From Saccharum officinarum (lineage: Eukaryota > Streptophyta > Magnoliopsida > Poales > Poaceae), in assembly GCA_020631735.1 (NCBI GenBank), contig CM036159.1:15849511-15913510 (forward strand): a DNA stretch of 64,000 nt, in the 5' to 3' direction. Positions 23,593 to 35,040 of the stretch are shown here, in pieces. Under the pieces are notes generated by a model, which had not been told where the DNA came from, did not search any database, and saw nothing but the letters and a program-made list of their open reading frames with translations. Every line of letters starts with the position of its first letter. Position 1 is the stretch's first letter. Position numbers and translations under genes: made by a program.

Positions 23593-23910
23593 TAAGAAAA
23601 CCCTGTTCGGTCCCACATTACATGACTCGCTTCGCTCGACACTACAGTTGCGGGGCGATGCCAAAATCAAAACACGCCTGCACCTCCCCGTCTGGCTCGT
23701 TTGCCCTCAATCTTGTACCACACCCCCCCCCCCGGACCGCGATCAATCCCGTATTCTCACCCGCACGCTAAAGATGGCAATGCGGCCTCGATCCTCGATT
23801 CCCCGCGGGGAATTCCCCCATTAGGGGACGAGTATAGGGCCATAATCTTCCCCACATGGATCCACCACAGCCTGTTATAGCCCATGTAAAGGCCCAGGTT
23901 GTGTAGCCTG

Positions 23911-24018
<108 letters not shown>

Positions 24019-24461
24019 TCTCTAAACCCTAAATCCCAACTACCACTAGTGTTGCAGCCGTCGTCACCACTCAGTAGTCAACAAAACAACAACGCACTTG
24101 AGGACTGCTACCTCCATCGGTCGCCGTTGCCCGGTCCAACACTCCTGCGGCCTGTACCAAGGAAGCGCTCGTTGGAGCCGCCGCAAGCCCTCCAGCAAGG
24201 CCCTCCGGCGACGGCGACGACGCATCCACACGGTTCTCCATCAACGGCGGAGGCAGCGCAACCACGTGGGCGCGTGGCTCTCCATCGACGGTGGCGCAAA
24301 GCATGGCCTCTCAGCGGTGGATGAGGAGCATCTCCACGGGGACCCATTGGTGCCCGTGACGCATCTGCGTGTGCAGACGTGCTCCCCCAAGGGCGTCGGC
24401 GGCAGGCCCCAAGGGCAGCGGTGGGCAACGGCGCCGTGTCCACACGCGACTCCACAAGCTA

Positions 24462-24621
24462 CTCCCTCTGTCCCACTTTAAATGACGTTTTAGATGGCGA
24501 CCAAGTACAACATTTATTCTCTGAATCAGCACATTGGTAATGGCCAGATGCATAGAACGTTGAGTGAATCTGGACATGCAAATGATGTGTCAGAACATCA
24601 TTTAAAATGGGACAGAGGGAG
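24462..24621. mobile_element. Stowaway MITE, 160 bp
   Basis: The termini CTCCCTCTGTCCCA and TGGGACAGAGGGAG are exact inverted repeats, flanked by TA at 24460-24461 and 24622-24623. It lies inside the hAT-like element at 23769-24820 and is therefore younger than that insertion. Confidence 0.92.
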
Positions 24622-24837
24622 TATGGTGAACAAGAGCTGCACGTGATTGGCGGGGACGGGGACCCCGTCGGGTACAAAATCCCCGAGCAAGGACAGGGAT
24701 GGGGTGAAATTCTCCTCCGTGACCATTCGCGTCGCGGGAACAGAGATGGGGAATTTTATCCCCCGCGGGGACGGGACGAGGAAAGCAAAAACCCGACGGG
24801 GAATTCCCTTGCCATCTTTACGGCTCGCACACGCCTC

Positions 24838-25398
24838 AAGATGGCAACGGGTACGTACCCGACGGGTAGTGCCCACCCGTACCCGTACCCGCACCCGCAA
24901 AATTTTACCCGTCGGGTTACCCGTACCCGCATGCGGGTAAAAAAATAGTTCCATACCCGTACCCGCCGGGTAATTCTCACCCGACGGGTAACCCGTACCC
25001 GATAGCATACCCGAAAATTACCTAAAAATATCAAATAGTCACATACAAAAATAAATCATTCTAAGCTTCCAACAAGTTACAAACATGCTAACAAACATTA
25101 TTAGCATCATTACAACAAAGACAATCTACTAGAAATATAGTGGATGTCTCAATAGACCAAATTCATGACTTATATGCGCTAAAATAACTGAGGTTGACTA
25201 GTTATTTTTGCGGGTATGTCTTACCCGCGGGTATGCGGGTATGGGTAGTATACACCCGCACCCGTACCCGCATACCCGATGGGTATAGGATTTTGTCCAA
25301 TAACGTACCCACGGGTAGAAAATTCATTCCATACCCGCCTCTTTATCGGGTAATACCCGTCGGATACTCGGGTTTCGGGTACCTGTTGCCATCTCTAC
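24838..25398. mobile_element. hAT-like MITE with TACCCG arrays
   Basis: The ends are AAGATGGCAACGGGTA, and GTAGAGATGGCAACAGGTA on the reverse strand. The flanks are a matching ACACGCCTC at 24829-24837 and 25399-25407, giving an 8- or 9-bp target duplication. Both subterminal regions are dense in ACCCGTACCCG or CGGGTA motifs, as known for hAT elements with repeated transposase-binding sites. It sits about 50 bp upstream of the TATA box of gene copy A and is absent from copy B. Confidence 0.75.
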
Positions 25399-25449
25399 AC
25401 ACGCCTCGCCTGCCTGCCTGCCTACCCTCCTCCTGGCCGTGCCGCCGCC

Positions 25450-25456
25450 TATAAAA
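25450..25456 (+). promoter_or_regulatory. TATA box of TauE gene copy A
   Basis: TATAAAA lies in CGCCGCCTATAAAAGAGTG, about 100 bp before the ATG. The same sequence and spacing occur in copy B at 46965-46971. Transcription would be expected to start near 25480. The hAT-like MITE ends 51 bp upstream. Confidence 0.7.
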
Positions 25457-25556
25457 GAGTGAGGCGGAGGCAGGCCCGGGCCGTTCCTCTCTCTCTCCTC
25501 CTTCCTTGGTCCTCTCCTACCCCGCATTTCGTCCACTTGTGGCGGCGTAACTGGTG

Positions 25557-25870
25557 ATGATGGAGGAGCGCACGGACTCACTCTACGGCCGCCTCAACAG
25601 GAGCAGCACGCGGGGGTTCCTCGCCTACGTCGCCGCCGGGGCCGCCTGCGCGGCCGTCCTCGCCTGCTTCGTCCTCTCCGTGGCGGACCCGCACCCGCCG
25701 GCATCTGCGGCGCGCAACGATGGCGCTCGCCTCCGCCTGTCCTCGCGCTCGCCGCGCGTTTGGCCCGTAAGCTGTTCGCTCTTTTGCCTCCTCCTCTCCT
25801 GCGCGTGCTTCGTGTGCTCGCTCTGCGTCCGCGTCCCTGACGCTGTGCTCACGTTGCGGATCGGGGTGGT

Positions 25871-25944
<74 letters not shown>

Positions 25945-28900
25945 CCAGGACCTCGCGTTCAACTGGCGGATAGTGGTCGCCACCGTCGTCGGGTTTCCTC
26001 GGCTCCGCGTTCGGCACCGTCGGCGGCGTCGGCGGAGGCGGGATCTTCGTGCCCATGCTCAACCTCGTCGTCGGTTTCGACACCAAATCCGCCGCCGTGC
26101 TCTCCAAATGTAAGCTAGTAGTAGCCTTTTGCCGATGCATGCATCTACCGATTTACTCCCTGACGCGCGTGCGTGCTCGCCTGGTTCGGCTTGGGCGCAG
26201 GCATGATCATGGGGCCCTCGGCGTCGTCGGTTTGGTACAACCTCCAGGTGTCACACCCAACCAAGGAGGCGCCCGTCATCGACTACAAGCTCGCGCTGCT
26301 CTTCCAGCCCATGCTTATGCTCGGCATAACCATCGGCGTAGAGCTCAGCGTCATCTTCCCGTACTGGCTAATCACTGTCGTCATCATAATCCTCTTCGTA
26401 GGTAATCTTCAATTGCCTTTAGCTTGCCGCTGTAAGCTACTGTTATAGTGTTATCTGCGGCCCTGCTACTTTTACCTGTCCAGTGTACTGTGTAGTCGCT
26501 GAGATGGAAGCCTGTGCTCCCGTGACCGATTCATTGCAGGCACTTCGTCGAGATCGTTCTACAAGGGGATTCTGATGTGGAGGGAGGAAACCAGGGTTCT
26601 GGTTGGTTCCTGTCACATTCCAGATGTCTGCTGTTAAATTACTGTATACTGACATCTCCTTTTGTTTACCTGCGCTGCAGATGGAGACACGCGAGCGAGA
26701 AGAGCAATCCAAGTCTACCTGCGCTGCAGGTGATGGTGAGAACTAGTACATCATTGCATGATACTTTGGCAGCTTTGTTGATAGCGATTGGCATCAGTTA
26801 CTTGTACAGTTGTACTTTGAGCTGATATTCATATTATGGAGTAACATGTTGTGGTCAAATATGAACTTGTTGCAGTGGTAATTGATCCGAGTTATGAGGA
26901 GCCCCTCCTAACTCAGCCTCAGCCCAAGAAGAAGTCTGCATTGGTAAGCTACAACCACTACAAATACCTATCACTGACATTCGTGGCTTCCTAAGCAATT
27001 GTGGTTCTTAACGTAATCATATATTATGAATGTGCTTTCAGATCCACCTTTGCAACTTTGTCATGATTGGTTGACAGATATTATACAGATCCATTCAGTG
27101 ATTCTTCGTGTATATAACATGGTTAGGGCCTAGGGTGACACTAATAGATGCTCTGAACATGCAAGAAAGCAAGAAGAAACAAAAGACAGTGTCACATGTC
27201 ATCTAATCACTGGATTTTGCCCCCCCCCCCCCCTTTTTTATTTCAGGAGACTTTCCTGTTCAATTTGAGGTGGAAGAATATCCTTGTTTTAATGTCTGTC
27301 TGGTCATCCTTCTTGGTGGTGCAAGTTCTCAAGGTCTGCCTTCTACGTTGAACTATTTTTGTAACTCCTATTTAAATACAGTCCATCTTCATAGCAATGA
27401 TTGATGCCTCTGAAAGATAATGACCTCATTTTCCCCATACAAGTACAATCACTTTGGGATCAGTTACCTATGTTGACTGTCCAAACCTAAGTTATTCTAG
27501 CACACATGTGCATACAAGACCTTTCAGTGGTCTTTCTTCTCCTTTGTCTCCTTTAGATGGAAATTGTTATTAACTGCCGTAAGTTTTCGAATACTTGCAG
27601 AATAATGCGAAATCATCCAGCACTTTCTACTGGGTGTTCAACGTTCTACAGGTAACGATTAGCTCAGCTTTGTGCTTCTATTTTGTTTAAACTGACATTA
27701 TGCCTGCCTGCCAGGCTGTCTTTCCAGTTGCAATAGTAACAATTTGTTCTGTTGCCATTGGGCAGTCATCTTTTTAAAACATAAGCCACGTTAAACCTAG
27801 AGTTTTGGCATATCCATCAGCCATCTTTTGAGCATTAGCCTTTATTTTGTTGCAAACTGAAAGCTGAGTGTTGATTCTGTTATATATCTCATTAATCAGA
27901 CATGAAATCCTTATCATTGATACCTTTTAACATTCTGCTAAATTATTTTAGGTTCCAGTTGCGGTGAGTGTATTCTTGTGGGAGGCCGTGCAGCTATGTA
28001 GGGAGAGTCGTGCACGGCGTATGAATGGGAACCTGGAATGTGTGTGTGAGGCCTCTATTGAGTGGTCACCAGCACAACTGATCTGTGCCTTTTGTGGCCT
28101 TCTTGGTGGGACTGTTGGTGGCCTTCTTGGATCTGGTGGTGGGTTCATCCTCGGCCCACTTCTTCTTGAGCTTGGGTGCATACCACAGGTATTTAAGTTG
28201 CCTTGATTCCATGCTATTTTTGCAGTTCATTTTCAAATGCTATCAAGCAGAACTGTATGTTTTCATACATCTGTCATCTCAATGCTAATGCAGCACACCA
28301 AGGATTTAGCTGGCCTTTCAATTGGCTCAGGTTTTTTTTTTGGCAGGAGTCCCGATTATATAATAACAAGGAATAGCGTAGAAATGTAGGATAAAGTTGA
28401 TCCCTATAAGGCTATAGCATTACCACTACATTGCCACATTCTATTATCAGACCATTGCAATGCATTGGAGCCTAAGGCAACGGCCGGGGCAGACAATCCT
28501 AAAGTGGAAAGACAAGAATGGGTCTTGTCGTTTCACATGCACTGGTAGGTATGAAAGCAACTGTACTGAAAAGATCAATCCAGATACAGCTTTACTACTT
28601 AAGCGCTTTCTCCACTTGAGACATGAGCAAAAACATATTTGCAATATTTAAATTGAATAGCCAATATTGAGCGTATTCTTATTTGTTAATTTGGTAAATG
28701 TGGTATAAGCTTAGAATCAACAAAAAAATTGTAGCATTTACAGTAAATCCCTTTTTTGTTTGGCTAAATAAATTACTTCTGATATTGCATCAGGATTTTG
28801 GGGATTTTAACCTAACCTTTTCTTGTTGTGGCTGCCACTTTCATGCAGTAGTGTCCAAAATGTTAAGTTTTTGCTGATTTTTTTTACCACAATTGTAACC

Positions 28901-30681
28901 TTTTATTCTAATATAAGAAGCATCCAGCCATCATAAACTAAGCTAATCATCGACATAAGATATATATCATTATTTTATACCGTCTGTCATAAATTATTGG
29001 TTACCTAGTCACAGGATCGTTGACTCATCTATTGGATTACACAGTAGTAAATAGTGTTTTCAAGTGTAAGATGCTGATCTAAGACATGCATTAGGTGCAT
29101 CGTACTGACATAACAGATTGGACTATAATTTAGATTCTTGGATCTATGCCTAAGTTTGTTCTGTGAGTGTTACAATCAGGCCATCATATAGTCTCTTTCA
29201 ATGTTATTGTAGCCCTTGATATATTTTTTTAATGAAAACCCATCTGGTTCTGTCCCCATATCATCTTGAATATAATCCAGGAAGCTCTCTTGTTGGCTGT
29301 TGTTGCCGTTGGAATGCAAAACGCCCTTTGGTATAATGATAAATTTGCCTGACTCTCTGGCATGGTCTACAACGCACCCCCTATAATTTGCCTGATTCAA
29401 TAGATCGTCACAAAAGAAAGGGAGCAGGTAGCATCTGCTATTCTTCCTGGGGTCAGCTAGCTTAGGACTTGGTATTAAACCCCATGTGATCTTTTATAGT
29501 TTGCTGGCCTACATGGCTTGGTGGCTACATGTTACGCCTTCACGGAAGAATGGTGTGAATGACTGAATGCGGTTATTTCTGGTGCTATCTATTTTTTTCT
29601 AACACAGCTGCATCCAGACTCTCATTCATATAGTAGTGTTTGGATGTTCAATGCAATGTACAATGGTCAGAACCTGGACAGTGAATTCACAATATAGAGT
29701 AGCAGTATCTCTACAATTTTCAAATGCTTTATGGCCAATTAGTATTTTCTTTTCCATTGGGCAACCCAAGATTTTGGAATGAATAACTTTCTTGCATCGT
29801 GTAACTTGAGCAAACCGTGCATTTACTGTAGAGAGGTCTGGTCAGTCTGATAAAAGCCCAGTTGATTCATCAGTGGTAATATATCGAAGTGTACTATTCA
29901 CACTTTATAGCTCTATATGTAATATATAATTTTATAAGAACTGTGATGTCACCACTTTATGTTATCTTTGCGTCCATACAGTTCTCTCATTGGCAAATAA
30001 TGCTAAGAACACGTTGAATTTTCTGGCAGGTCGCAAGTGCAACAGCAACATTCATGATGATGTTCTCCTCCTCCCTCTCTGTGGTGGAGTTTTACTTTCT
30101 GCACAGATTCCCCCTCCCTTTTGGTAAATCCATGTTAGAAATCTCTAAACATTTTCAAAACTGTGATTGTTGTATTGTAATGACATGCACTGTTTCTCTA
30201 TCTGCAGCTGGCTACCTCATCTTCATTTCCATATTGGCTGGATTCTGGGGCCAGTGTTTGGTTAGGAAGATCGTGCATGTGCTCAAGAGAGCATCGGTTA
30301 TTGTCTTCATCCTCTCCTCTGTTATCTTCGCCAGTGCTCTTACAATGGGTATGAACCTATTGACAACTCATTGACTTGCTACTTTGCTTTAACTTGGCGA
30401 ATTGCTAACCCCATACTGGTCCAAGTTGAATTCAACTAAAAGTATTATTAGTGTTACTTAAATTCCTTTTGCAATTGTAACATGCATCCTTGAGAAAAAT
30501 GAGCTTAAAGAACCTTATACTAGTTCTTTCACTTGTTTTGTCTAAATTAAGCTAGTTTGACTTTTAACTTCTTTCCTAAGACGTGTTGTTTCGGTGAATT
30601 TCAGGTGTCGTTGGAACCCAGAATAGCACTTCAATGATCAACAACCACGAATACATGGGGTTCCTCGGCTTCTGCGAGTAA
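25557..30681 (+). pseudogene. TauE/SafE-family membrane protein gene, copy A (12 exons, frameshift in exon 2)
   Basis: Exons by GT-AG sites and comparison with copy B: 25557-25766, 25949-26109, 26201-26401, 26540-26601, 26681-26735, 26876-26943, 27247-27333, 27601-27651, 27952-28188, 30030-30123, 30208-30348, 30605-30681 (TAA). Without the lesion it would encode 480 residues. The plant TauE/SafE family comprises multi-pass proteins related to bacterial sulfite/organosulfonate exporters, with two glycine-rich repeats. Exon 2 reads GGGTTTCCTCGG where copy B reads GGGTTCCTCGG. The extra T (within 25994-25996) shifts the frame just before the first GG-rich motif and leads to TGA at 26731-26733 in exon 5. 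All other exons remain open in the normal frame and all splice sites are intact, so decay is recent or the T is an assembly error. The promoter side is heavily interrupted by transposons. Confidence 0.85.
25872..25941. repeat. (CT)n microsatellite forming the polypyrimidine tract of intron 1
   Basis: About 35 CT units run directly into the CCTCCCAG acceptor of exon 2. Copy B has a pure C tract in the same place. The antisense Arg-Glu open frame here is an artefact of the repeat. Confidence 0.95.
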
Positions 30682-30734
30682 CCCAGTCACACCATCAGAC
30701 TGTCGATCCGTCCGGGAGAATCCAAGCCAGTGCA

Positions 30735-30966
30735 CGCCGTGCGGGCGGTGCAGGTGCCGGTGGCGCCGCAGGTCGACAGCCGTGGGGGCGATGCCGCCGA
30801 GCCCGGTGCCGCGGCCACGACGGGCTGTTCGGCAGCGTCGAGGAGAGCTACACCGACTACAAGCCTCTCAACTGGAGGTGCCGGTGCGCGGACCGGCGTG
30901 CCCTTGGTCCGTGATCTGATCCCCAGCTGCTGCTGCTGGTGGCATGCTGATGACCCCATTGTGTAG
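30735..30966 (+). other. GC-rich block fused downstream of gene copy A, possible gene tail
   Basis: The 3' flanks of the two gene copies agree to about GGGAGAAT(C/G)CA and then diverge completely. In copy A the next 230 bp are GC-rich. One frame ends GLFGSVEESYTDYKPLNWRC followed shortly by TGA at about 30920. This looks like the C-terminal tail of a protein, but I cannot assign a family. It may be a captured fragment, or the original 3' neighbour at the duplication edge. The region 30967-31990 beyond it has no clear gene. Confidence 0.3.
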
Positions 30967-32002
30967 CTATGTGTTTTGTGTTGCTGGATGATCGATCCAT
31001 GGCCAATATGGTTAATTGTTTGGCAAACCTTCTCATTCACTGGGAGTAGCTAGGTTTTGGTAGTGGTAGGCAACTAGGCATAGAGGGAAAGATGCTTGTA
31101 GTTCGGTTTCGGCACTTTGTCTTGGTGATCACTCGTTTCAAATTACTGCTTCGTGTTAGCCTAAGCTGTGATGTGGTGTAATTATTTAGAGCATCATTTC
31201 AGTTCTTGAGAAGGGCTAATCTGATGTTAAGTGTTCGTTGTAGTTTATACAAAGATGTCTCATCGGTACGCATGCAGAAATGTCCAACGTTAGTTGACTA
31301 TTGATGTGCATGACGAGGTTCAAATGTGTACTAGTAGCAAGTAGCAACAAGCCGCCAAGTATAGTAGTAACCACCGTGAGTCAGGATCTAATTTTGCATC
31401 ACCTGCAGCATTTTGCTACCGTGGTACGGTGGTAGCAAGGTAGATTTTTTTTCTTTTAGCATGCAAGGTACTAGTAGTACAATGGTTGAAAGATTTTTTT
31501 TTAAAAAAAGAATTGTTGAAATAAAAAGCTCTGAAATAGTAGGACAAAGCCCTTTTTCAACCTTGGAGATACATGCATCATTGCTCGCCTGTCTTTTTTC
31601 TCTTGAAGAACCTGTACCGTAAGCATTTGATACGGAGCAGGGCAGCAGATGTCCTCTCGGCTGTCCGGGAATCGCCTTCGTTCGATGGCAAGTTCAGTCA
31701 CAGCCATCATGGCAAAACAGATACAGAGATCTCGTTGCATTAGGATTGGCAAATCTTGCCGCTATTTTCATCAGCCTCGTTGAAAATCAGAAAATGTATA
31801 TGCCAAGCACCAACATTGCACAAAACAAGGCGCAAATAAGCTTAAACTAGAATCAAACATTCAGAACTTGACAGTAGTCTCAGCTCTGAATTACTAGGCA
31901 GCAGGCATCCAAGTAATGCTCAGATGGTAATCATAATCATGGTGTGTGAGTGACTACTGCATTCTCAGATGCATTGACGCGGGCGGAGACGAATCTTTCT
32001 TT

Positions 32003-32228
32003 GGGTGTGTTCACTTCGCGAAAAGTAGGTAAAAAGTTACTGTAGCATCTTTCGTTGTTATTTGGCAAAATTTGTCCAATTATAGACTAACTAGGCTCAA
32101 AAGATTTGTCCCGACATTTACAGACAAACTATGCAATTAGTTATCTTTTTTACCTACATTTAATGCTCCATGTATGCGTCGAAAGATTCGATGTGATAGG
32201 TGGAAGAAGAAATATTTTGGGTTGGCAT
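32003..32228 (-). mobile_element. Tourist-like MITE
   Basis: It begins GGGTGTGTTCACTTCGCGAA and has CTGTAGCATCTTTCGT, GACTAACTAGGCTCAAAAG, CTACATTTAATGCTCCATG and GATTCGATGTGATAGG. These are the reverse-strand motifs of the abundant grass family. The right end has decayed, so the limit is approximate. Confidence 0.75.
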
Positions 32229-32778
32229 GGGAAGTAAAAGGCCTTGCCTTGCCCACCTGGGCAAAAGAAAGGGACACTGCTGAGCCACCATGAATTCTCA
32301 CTCGAGTCATCAAGTCAGCTCCACGGCTCCAACTCCTAGGAGTAGTAGTTCCTAGCAAGAGGTCATGTCACTTCCGAGCCTCCCTCGGCACTCAGCACAG
32401 CAGCGGGCAGTCTGCGTGGAGTTGAAGCGCCTGTCTCCTTTGGGATTCCTTTGTCCCCTCCGTTTCACTTTGCACAAGCAGAGCATCCGGGACATTTATG
32501 CCAGACCATTGCTCAAAAGAGGAACGGTTGCAGCGAGATCAGCCATTATCAGCCAGACATTCAACAGTGTTTTTCTCTCACAAAATATCAGCCAAATCAG
32601 TCATATTTAAGCGCAAGCAAACATGCTGCAGAACACGACGACAGTAGGTATTGCCTCCGAGTTTTACTACCTCCGTGCAAAAAGGAATGCAGTTCTAGAT
32701 GCACTCTTTTTGCTTAAAGTAAAGTTTAACTAAAAGTAACTGCGAGCTGTTCATTTAATTGGATCGGAGGGTTGATAT
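32229..32778. other. Intergenic, MITE remnants only
   Basis: I see no gene. A fragment near 32560-32610 (GTGTTTTTCTCTCACAAAATATCAGCC) resembles the ends of the MITE family at 42885. A degenerate Stowaway-like CTACCTCCGTGCAAAAAGG lies near 32670. Confidence 0.4.
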
Positions 32779-33086
32779 CATCTATTACTTCCTAAGAGGT
32801 AATATGTGAAATAAAGAAAGTTTTAGATATAAAAATATTTTTCTAGATCTAATAGATGCATGCTGATCTATTAGATATGGTAAATCTTTTTTATTTTGCA
32901 GCTTTGGATATGACATACTAACTTGATTACCATTATTTTGTATTATTCGGCCTTGGCATCTATGGAGACTTCCTTTTGAACATTTCTTAATGTGAACAAA
33001 GCCGAACCTGTATTGACAAGGAAAAAAAACATGCACGTAACATAATCAAAACATTTTGAATTTGTCAAAAAAATAAATATGAAACC

Positions 33087-33088
<2 letters not shown>

Positions 33089-33163
<75 letters not shown>
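33089..33163. repeat. (AC)n microsatellite, about 75 bp
   Basis: A pure AC dinucleotide tract inside the palindrome-ended element. Confidence 0.98.
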
Positions 33164-33165
<2 letters not shown>

Positions 33166-33237
33166 ATATAGTTGCATTATATATAATATACTATGAGTTA
33201 ATGACACGTGACAAGAACTATTTTCGCTAGATTAGTT

Positions 33238-33377
33238 GCACATACCTAGAAGCATGTAGTATTACGCGAGATAATCATACAGATACACATATAAATCTTG
33301 TACATACGCACATACCCAGAAGCATGTAGTATTACACGAGATAATCATACAGATACACATATAAATCTTGTACATAT
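33238..33377. repeat. 70-bp direct tandem duplication
   Basis: Units 33238-33307 and 33308-33377 start GCACATACCTAGAAGC and GCACATACCCAGAAGC. They differ at only a few positions, so the duplication is young. Confidence 0.9.
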
Positions 33378-33699
33378 GTGCCATAACTATCGTGCATGCT
33401 CATATATCAGATATGGCAAGGAAATTAGCGCACAGATATAGCCAACACTTTTCCTTATTATTTAATTATTTAATTGTCTAATATGTTCTAAAATTCAACG
33501 GTTGTGATTTATTCAAACTCTTACCTCCTAAGAGGTAATAGATGTACCGTAGCAAAACCCTTAACTAAATATACATGTAAAAATATTAACATTTGTGACA
33601 CCAAATAAACATATGATGAAAATAGATGCCATGACAAATCTAATTATCGTTGTGTTAAGAGGAGCCAAAAAAAGCTAAGGTTGTATTTAAATTACATAA

Positions 33700-34040
33700 G
33701 CGACCAAACAACAAGGCACTAGACAGCCCAAAGTCGATTCAACTACACTGTGCTTGCTACACCTGCAATCCAGACCTCACCCTCTTGCTTGATTAGCGTG
33801 AGAAGCCGCAAAACTGACCTGACTTGGTTCCCAAAGGTCCTAGCATTATGTTCTTTCTAGAGTTGTCATGCCACCACAGCCATCAAAGGTAAATTAGACC
33901 TTTGCGCTTGCTCTTCGTAGCCAATTTCACCAGCAAGGGAAGGACATGAGTTGCTCGACCAGGTGTCGATGGACCTCAGGGGCGAGAGGATCTCCCATCA
34001 AATTTGTGTTGAGTAGGGGCACCGAAATAGAATGTGGTCA
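33700..34040. other. Sequence hosting the Pack-MULE, left side; not identified
   Basis: This block and 35858-36090 were contiguous before the Pack-MULE inserted. On the minus strand both have open stretches, but no family could be recognised. A decayed transposon is possible. Confidence 0.3.
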
Positions 34041-34309
34041 TTGGTTTCCGAGTAAAATACACTGGCGGCCCTCTAACTTGGCAAGGTGTGTCATGCAGGT
34101 CCTCAAACTTCTAAAATGCACGTCTAGCTACACAAACTTGGCTCACGGTGCGTCGCAGGTCCAAACGGGTCTTGGTCAGACCCGCTTGCTGATGTGGCAG
34201 TCGAAATGGATCTGTTCGCTCCCTGAGTCCCCGGCCGTGCCTGCCCTTGCTACGACCTGGCGTCGTGAGCGTCGTGCCTCTTGCGCGCCGACGCAGTGTC
34301 ACCTGGGTC

Positions 34310-34735
34310 CCTAATTCCTGTACCACGTGGCCGTCGCGCTTCTCCTGGTCCTGCTCACCGCCTTCTTTTGCCGCGTCACCCACCCAGTGCGCGGCGCGCC
34401 CTGGCTATGGCTGGCCACGCTCGTCAGTGAGCTCTAGCTCGCCCTCGCGTGGCTCGTCGCGCACCTCCCGAAGCTGTCCCCGACCGACCGCGAGACCCAC
34501 CTCGACAGCCTGGCTTCAAGGTACGACGACAAGGACGGCGAGGGCGAGCTGTCGCGGCTAGGCAGCGTGGATGCGCTCGTGACGGTGGCGGGCGCGGGAC
34601 GTCGGAGCCTCCGCTGGCGGCGGCAAACACGGTCCAGTGATCCTGTCGGTGCTCGCATGGCGGACTACCTGGCGCGGAGGCTGGACTGCTACGTCTCCGA
34701 CGACGGCGCAGACATGGTACTGCATCTCGCTCCTG
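34310..34735 (+). pseudogene. Captured cellulose synthase-like (Csl) gene fragment
   Basis: Translations in shifting frames give WLATLVSEL, then LVAHLPKLSPTDRETHLDSL, RYDDKDGEGELSRLGSVDA, LVTVAG, PPLAAANTVQ and finally RLDCYVSDDGADMV. The order (membrane segment, HLPKL-type linker, VDxxVTTAD region, PPLxxANTV, CYVSDDG) is that of the N-terminal part of plant Csl glycosyltransferases. CYVSDDG contains the first catalytic Asp region. Several frame changes and missing pieces show it is a non-functional captured fragment. The exact Csl subfamily was not determined. Confidence 0.7.
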
Positions 34736-34890
34736 GGCTCCTCCAACGCCTCCGCCGCCCTATACCTCGGCGTGCAGGCGGGCCTCGCCAACGTGTTCAG
34801 CCGTTCACCGCCCTGTACCTCGTCGTGGAGGCGCCCGTGCCTGCGTCGTGTTCTGCTCGAGCTCTTGCTCCGCCTTCAACATGGTAGCGG
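34736..34890 (+). pseudogene. Captured fragment of unidentified gene
   Basis: One frame reads SSNASAALYLGVQAGLANVF and then ALYLVVEAPVPAS. It is hydrophobic and GC-rich. It may continue the Csl source gene after a deletion or be a separate capture. I do not recognise it. Confidence 0.3.
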
Positions 34891-35040
34891 CCACGCAGTC
34901 CGCTAGTCAGAAGACACTGAGAAGATAGCTAGCAGATTCACTCACGTTAACTTGCATCTCAATATCTCATACGTGCACAAATTTACAATCCATCTCAAAT
35001 AATTGAACAAAAACTTAAAAAATATCTGAAAATAAAAGAA

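Larger units (their letters stand above)
32779..33544. mobile_element. Putative 766-bp element with inverted ends that are themselves palindromes
   Basis: The left end reads CATCTATTACTTCCTAAGAG. The reverse strand of the right end reads CATCTATTACCTCTTAGGAG. Each end contains a near-perfect palindrome: 32783-32804 and about 33521-33539, both built on TTACYTCCTAAGAGGTAA. The interior is AT-rich and non-coding and contains a (CA)n tract and a 70-bp tandem duplication. I found no clear target duplication. A foldback-type or other non-autonomous DNA element is inferred. Confidence 0.45.

Noticed and set aside
25625..26140. Minus-strand open frame rich in Arg-Glu repeats opposite gene copy A
   Set aside because: It is produced by the (CT)n tract and by the antisense of GC-rich exons 1 and 2.
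31501..31752. Minus-strand open frame of 83 codons downstream of gene copy A
   Set aside because: No recognisable domain, no splice context or counterpart in copy B; not supported as a gene.
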